Shown here piece after piece: positions 61,131 to 64,000 of a DNA stretch of 64,000 nucleotides. Origin of the DNA: JAPPHA01 sp965221575 (lineage in GTDB: Bacteria; Pseudomonadota; Alphaproteobacteria; Rhodobacterales; Rhodobacteraceae). The first letter of the stretch is position 1. Each line of letters starts with the position of its first letter. The position numbers and the translations under genes were made by a program. The stretch is from positions 62,001 to 126,000 of the forward strand of contig CBDCSM010000011.1 in assembly GCA_965221575.1 (NCBI GenBank), in the 5' to 3' direction. The notes under the pieces were generated by a model. The model ran no database searches, had not been told where the DNA came from, and saw nothing but the letters and a program-made list of their open reading frames with translations.

Positions 61131-62615
61131 GTGAACGCAGCATCGGGCAACAATCTCCTGATCATCATTTCGGACGAGCACCGCAGGGATGCCATGGGCT
61201 GCGCGGGCCACCCTTTTGTCAAGACGCCGAACCTGGACAGGCTCGCTGCCCGCGGGACAGTTTTCGAGAATGCCTATACCCCTTCGCCGGTCTGTGTTCC
61301 CGCGCGCGCGTCCATCGCGTGCGGCGATTACGTTCACAGGATCGGCTGCTGGGACAGCGCCACTCCGTACCGCGGCATTCCCCTGAGCTGGATGCATCAT
61401 TTGCGCGACAATGGCGTCGAGGTCACGTCGATCGGAAAGCTGCACTTCCGGTCGGACAAGGATGATAACGGGTTTTCGCGGGAAGTCCTGCCGATGCATG
61501 TCGTCGGCGGCGTCGGCTGGACCATCGGCCTGCTGCGTGAAGACCCCCCCGTTTTCGAATCGGCGCCTGAACTTGCCGCACAGGTCGGTGCGGGCGAGAG
61601 TTCCTATACGGAGTACGACCGTGCGATAACCGCCGCCGCGTGCGACTGGTTGCTCGCACGCGAGGCGTCAGATGTGCCGTGGGCGACATTCGTGTCCCTA
61701 GTCAGACCGCATTACCCCCTTGTCGCGCCCCGGGAATACTACGGCCTTTACGATCCGGATTCAGTCGACTTTCCAATTGCCTATGAACATGCACAGCGGC
61801 CCCGGCACAGCGAATTGCAGAACATAGCCCGCTTCTTTGACTACGACCGGCACTTCGACCGGCGAAAACTGCGCGAAGCCAGGGTGGCGTATTATGGTCT
61901 CGTTTCATTCATGGACAACTGCGTCGGGCGCATCCTGTCCGCACTGCACCGGTCCGGGCAAGCGGACAATACCGTCGTCGTCTATGTATCCGACCACGGC
62001 GACATGTTGGGCGATCATGGCTTCTGGACCAAACAGGTCATGTACGAGGGATCGGCCGGCGTTCCCATGATCATGGCCGGGCCCTTTGTGCCGGAAGGGA
62101 GGCGCGTCCGTACCGGCACGAGCCTCATCGACCTGGCGCCGACGGCGGTCGATATCACGGGCCTTGGGGATCACTCGTCTTCCGTACTCTTCCCTGGCCG
62201 TTCTCTGCGCCTGGTCGCAGGGGAGGAGGACGACCTGGATCGCACGATATTCAGCGAGTACCATGACGGGGGATCGACGACCGGAGCCTTCATGGTCCGG
62301 TGGGAGAACTGGAAGTTCGTATACTATGTCGGGCACGGGGCTCAACTGTTCGACCTGGCGCGGGACCCCCATGAACTTCACGACCTGGCCCATGACACGG
62401 TGCATGATCCCGTTGTCGTGCCGGCCTTGCAGAAAGGCGAAAGGCGGCTAAGGGCGATTTGCGATCCCGAAGACGTCAACGCTCGGTGTTTTGACGACCA
62501 GAAACGCAGGATCGCGGAGCTTGGCGGCGTCGAGGCCTGCAAGGACGCGTATGGGTTCAATCACACGCCAACACCGCACGAGCAACGCGCTCTGGATGAA
62601 GACACCGCACTCTGA
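61131..62615 (+). CDS. Type I sulfatase
   Basis: This 494-residue sulfatase/alkaline-phosphatase-fold enzyme hydrolyses a sulfate ester. The N-terminal metal site is in LLIIISDEHRRDAMG, and the formylglycine motif is SPVCVPARAS, where the cysteine of C-x-P-x-R is converted to formylglycine. The second metal site lies in VVVYVSDHGDMLGDHGFWTK. No signal peptide is seen, so it acts in the cytoplasm on an imported sulfated compound. The GTG at 61131 follows GGAGAGGG and is preferred over the upstream in-frame ATG. It resembles choline sulfatase in layout, but the substrate is not established. Confidence 0.9.
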   Translation: MNAASGNNLLIIISDEHRRDAMGCAGHPFVKTPNLDRLAARGTVFENAYTPSPVCVPARASIACGDYVHRIGCWDSATPYRGIPLSWMHHLRDNGVEVTSIGKLHFRSDKDDNGFSREVLPMHVVGGVGWTIGLLREDPPVFESAPELAAQVGAGESSYTEYDRAITAAACDWLLAREASDVPWATFVSLVRPHYPLVAPREYYGLYDPDSVDFPIAYEHAQRPRHSELQNIARFFDYDRHFDRRKLREARVAYYGLVSFMDNCVGRILSALHRSGQADNTVVVYVSDHGDMLGDHGFWTKQVMYEGSAGVPMIMAGPFVPEGRRVRTGTSLIDLAPTAVDITGLGDHSSSVLFPGRSLRLVAGEEDDLDRTIFSEYHDGGSTTGAFMVRWENWKFVYYVGHGAQLFDLARDPHELHDLAHDTVHDPVVVPALQKGERRLRAICDPEDVNARCFDDQKRRIAELGGVEACKDAYGFNHTPTPHEQRALDEDTAL

Positions 62616-62864
62616 TCCATCCTGACTGTCAACGGTCCAACCACACCGAGCGGAGGATTCGGCGGACCGTCCGCGGGTGGAAGAACCGTCTGGTTACCGG
62701 GGCAGAATCGGAACTTCGCGGGCTGGCCGAAATCCCGGGCGGTGAGCGGCGATGTTCCTGGCACGGACAATCCGCGAGGAAGCCCTGTCGCGGCACCTGC
62801 AGAAACAGGAATGGGGCTTGCAAGCCGGTCGGTCAAACCGTGGTCATGTTCCCCGCGGACTTGA

Positions 62865-63857
62865 TCACGGTTTCAGGATGATTTTCGGATACGGCGCCCT
62901 TGCATTCCTGATGTCTTCGAATGTCCCGGGGCCATCCGACAGGGGACGGGTTTCATACCAGTCGAGTGGACCAAGACGGCCCGTGAATATCGCTTCCGCC
63001 GCATCACGAAAGTCCGCTCCGGTATAGGCGTATGTACCCAGAAAACAGAACTCCTGGAGCGTGGCGCGACGGGCATCGAATCCCCCTTCCCCCGAATGGA
63101 GACCCAGGTGGACGATCGCGCCCCCTTGATGGACCAAACGGCACGATTCGCGCCGCGATTCAGCCGATCCGACCGCATCAAACACGAGGTCCCAGGATTT
63201 CCGGGGCAAGGCTTCGGCCCGGGCCGGAATTACCCTGAGTTCCGTGACGTCCTCGACCAATGATCGCCGCCGATCATTGGTCTCGATTACGTACGGGTTT
63301 TCAACGCCAGCCAACTCGAGGCAGAGAGCGACTCCAACGCCAATCGCGCCGCCGCCCAGAACCAGGCAACTGCTGTCGCGAAGCGTAACGTAAGGCATGT
63401 CCCCGGCGAGCCGGACCGCGTGCCAACAGACCGCAAGCGGTTCGGTCAATGCCGCATGTTCAAAGGGGACGTCTGGCGGAACCTCGACGAGATTGGCATC
63501 GGGAACCGCAACCAACTCCGCAAACGTGCCCTCCAGGGGCGGCATGGACAGGATACGCCGTTCGCCGCATATGTTGGTCCGGCCGGCACGGCATTCGCGG
63601 CAATCTCCGCAGGTGACCAGCGGGTTGACCGTGACCCGCCGTCCTTCGAACGCTCCGGAGATAACCGTTCCCGATGCCTCGTGACCAAGAATCAACGGGG
63701 GCGGCCTGCGTTCGTCGTGGCCAAGGAACCCGTGCATGTCCGATCCGCAAATCCCGGCGGAATCGACGTGAACGAGGCTGAAATCCTTTCCCGGAACCGG
63801 GTCGTCAACATCGACAAACTCGAGCTCGCCAGGTCCCGTGTAAACCAGTGCTTTCAC
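62865..63857 (-). CDS. Zinc-dependent medium-chain alcohol/polyol dehydrogenase
   Basis: This 330-residue dehydrogenase has the catalytic zinc motif GICGSDMHGFLGHD and the GHEASG histidine-glutamate pair, the four structural zinc cysteines in CGDCRECRAGRTNIC, and an NAD-binding fold with VLGGGAIGVGVALCLE. Sorbitol or threonine dehydrogenase-like enzymes share this pattern. It converges with the sulfatase gene across 249 bases, and could act on the alcohol released from a sulfate ester (inference). Confidence 0.9.
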   Translation of the reverse strand: MKALVYTGPGELEFVDVDDPVPGKDFSLVHVDSAGICGSDMHGFLGHDERRPPPLILGHEASGTVISGAFEGRRVTVNPLVTCGDCRECRAGRTNICGERRILSMPPLEGTFAELVAVPDANLVEVPPDVPFEHAALTEPLAVCWHAVRLAGDMPYVTLRDSSCLVLGGGAIGVGVALCLELAGVENPYVIETNDRRRSLVEDVTELRVIPARAEALPRKSWDLVFDAVGSAESRRESCRLVHQGGAIVHLGLHSGEGGFDARRATLQEFCFLGTYAYTGADFRDAAEAIFTGRLGPLDWYETRPLSDGPGTFEDIRNARAPYPKIILKP

Positions 63858-64000
63858 TTTCGGTCCCGTTTTCCGTTCATGTTCCCTCGCCCGACAGCGC
63901 CATGCTCAACCTTGTTGTTCCGGAAATAGCTCTCCATGGACCCGCAAAGACCGCACGACCAGCGCGTCCCGGATCGTTGGAGCAGGCTACAAACGCTCTC

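Noticed and set aside
1..64000. CRISPR arrays and rRNA genes
   Set aside because: No regularly spaced repeats and no rRNA-like sequence were seen anywhere in the window.

Overview
The window reads as the chromosome of a GC-rich, probably alphaproteobacterial heterotroph (inference). The grounds are the order phoR ... pstS-pstC-pstA with long periplasmic insertions in PstC and PstA, a BioMNY-type biotin transporter, many TRAP transporters, and a complete protocatechuate 4,5-cleavage pathway. Most gene ends are tightly packed or overlap by 1-8 bases.

Layout. 1-4058: phosphate uptake genes pstA (cut by the window edge), pstC and pstS behind a near-perfect Pho box. 4289-10903: a solute operon (thiamine-diphosphate enzyme, DctPQM TRAP transporter, a cytoplasmic binding-protein-fold protein) divergent from an IclR regulator; it sits between pstS and phoR. 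11014-12297: phoR. 12452-21648: protocatechuate 4,5-cleavage locus. A left-reading arm holds galB, ligK, galD, ligI and a beta-keto acid cleavage enzyme. A right-reading arm holds a double-HTH LysR regulator, an oxidoreductase, ligA, ligB and ligC. Together these take protocatechuate to pyruvate and oxaloacetate.

22176-36184: a genomic island bounded by a 41-bp direct repeat (40/41 identical) that is the 3' part of a tRNA-Arg(UCU) gene, which is intact at the right end. It carries a single-chain type ISP restriction-modification enzyme, a DUF4238 protein, a Schlafen/AlbA_2-type protein, a trypsin-like protease, an ISKra4 element, an IS110 element and an IS1634 scrap. There is no recognisable integrase. 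A third partial copy of the att core at 32667 suggests a composite island.

36421-47559: MATE exporter; acyl-CoA ligase plus thiolase convergent with bioY-bioN-bioM; glycine betaine/proline-type ABC transporter proX-proV-proW with a double-length permease. 47560-51360: a decay zone with a frameshifted AAA ATPase, an MmeI-like restriction gene remnant with a nonsense codon, and a Phd/VapC pair whose toxin carries a stop. 51360-63857: a secreted HNH nuclease with Excalibur domain, a TRAP transporter with fused DctQM, TerC, a GMC oxidoreductase, an IclR regulator, a DUF4143 ATPase, a sulfatase and a zinc alcohol dehydrogenase.

A recurring theme is that each of the four exported binding-protein genes in a transporter operon (pstS, two dctP genes, proX) is followed at once by a perfect GC-rich stem-loop before or inside the first membrane-component gene. 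In one case the stem is built into the first codons of dctQ.
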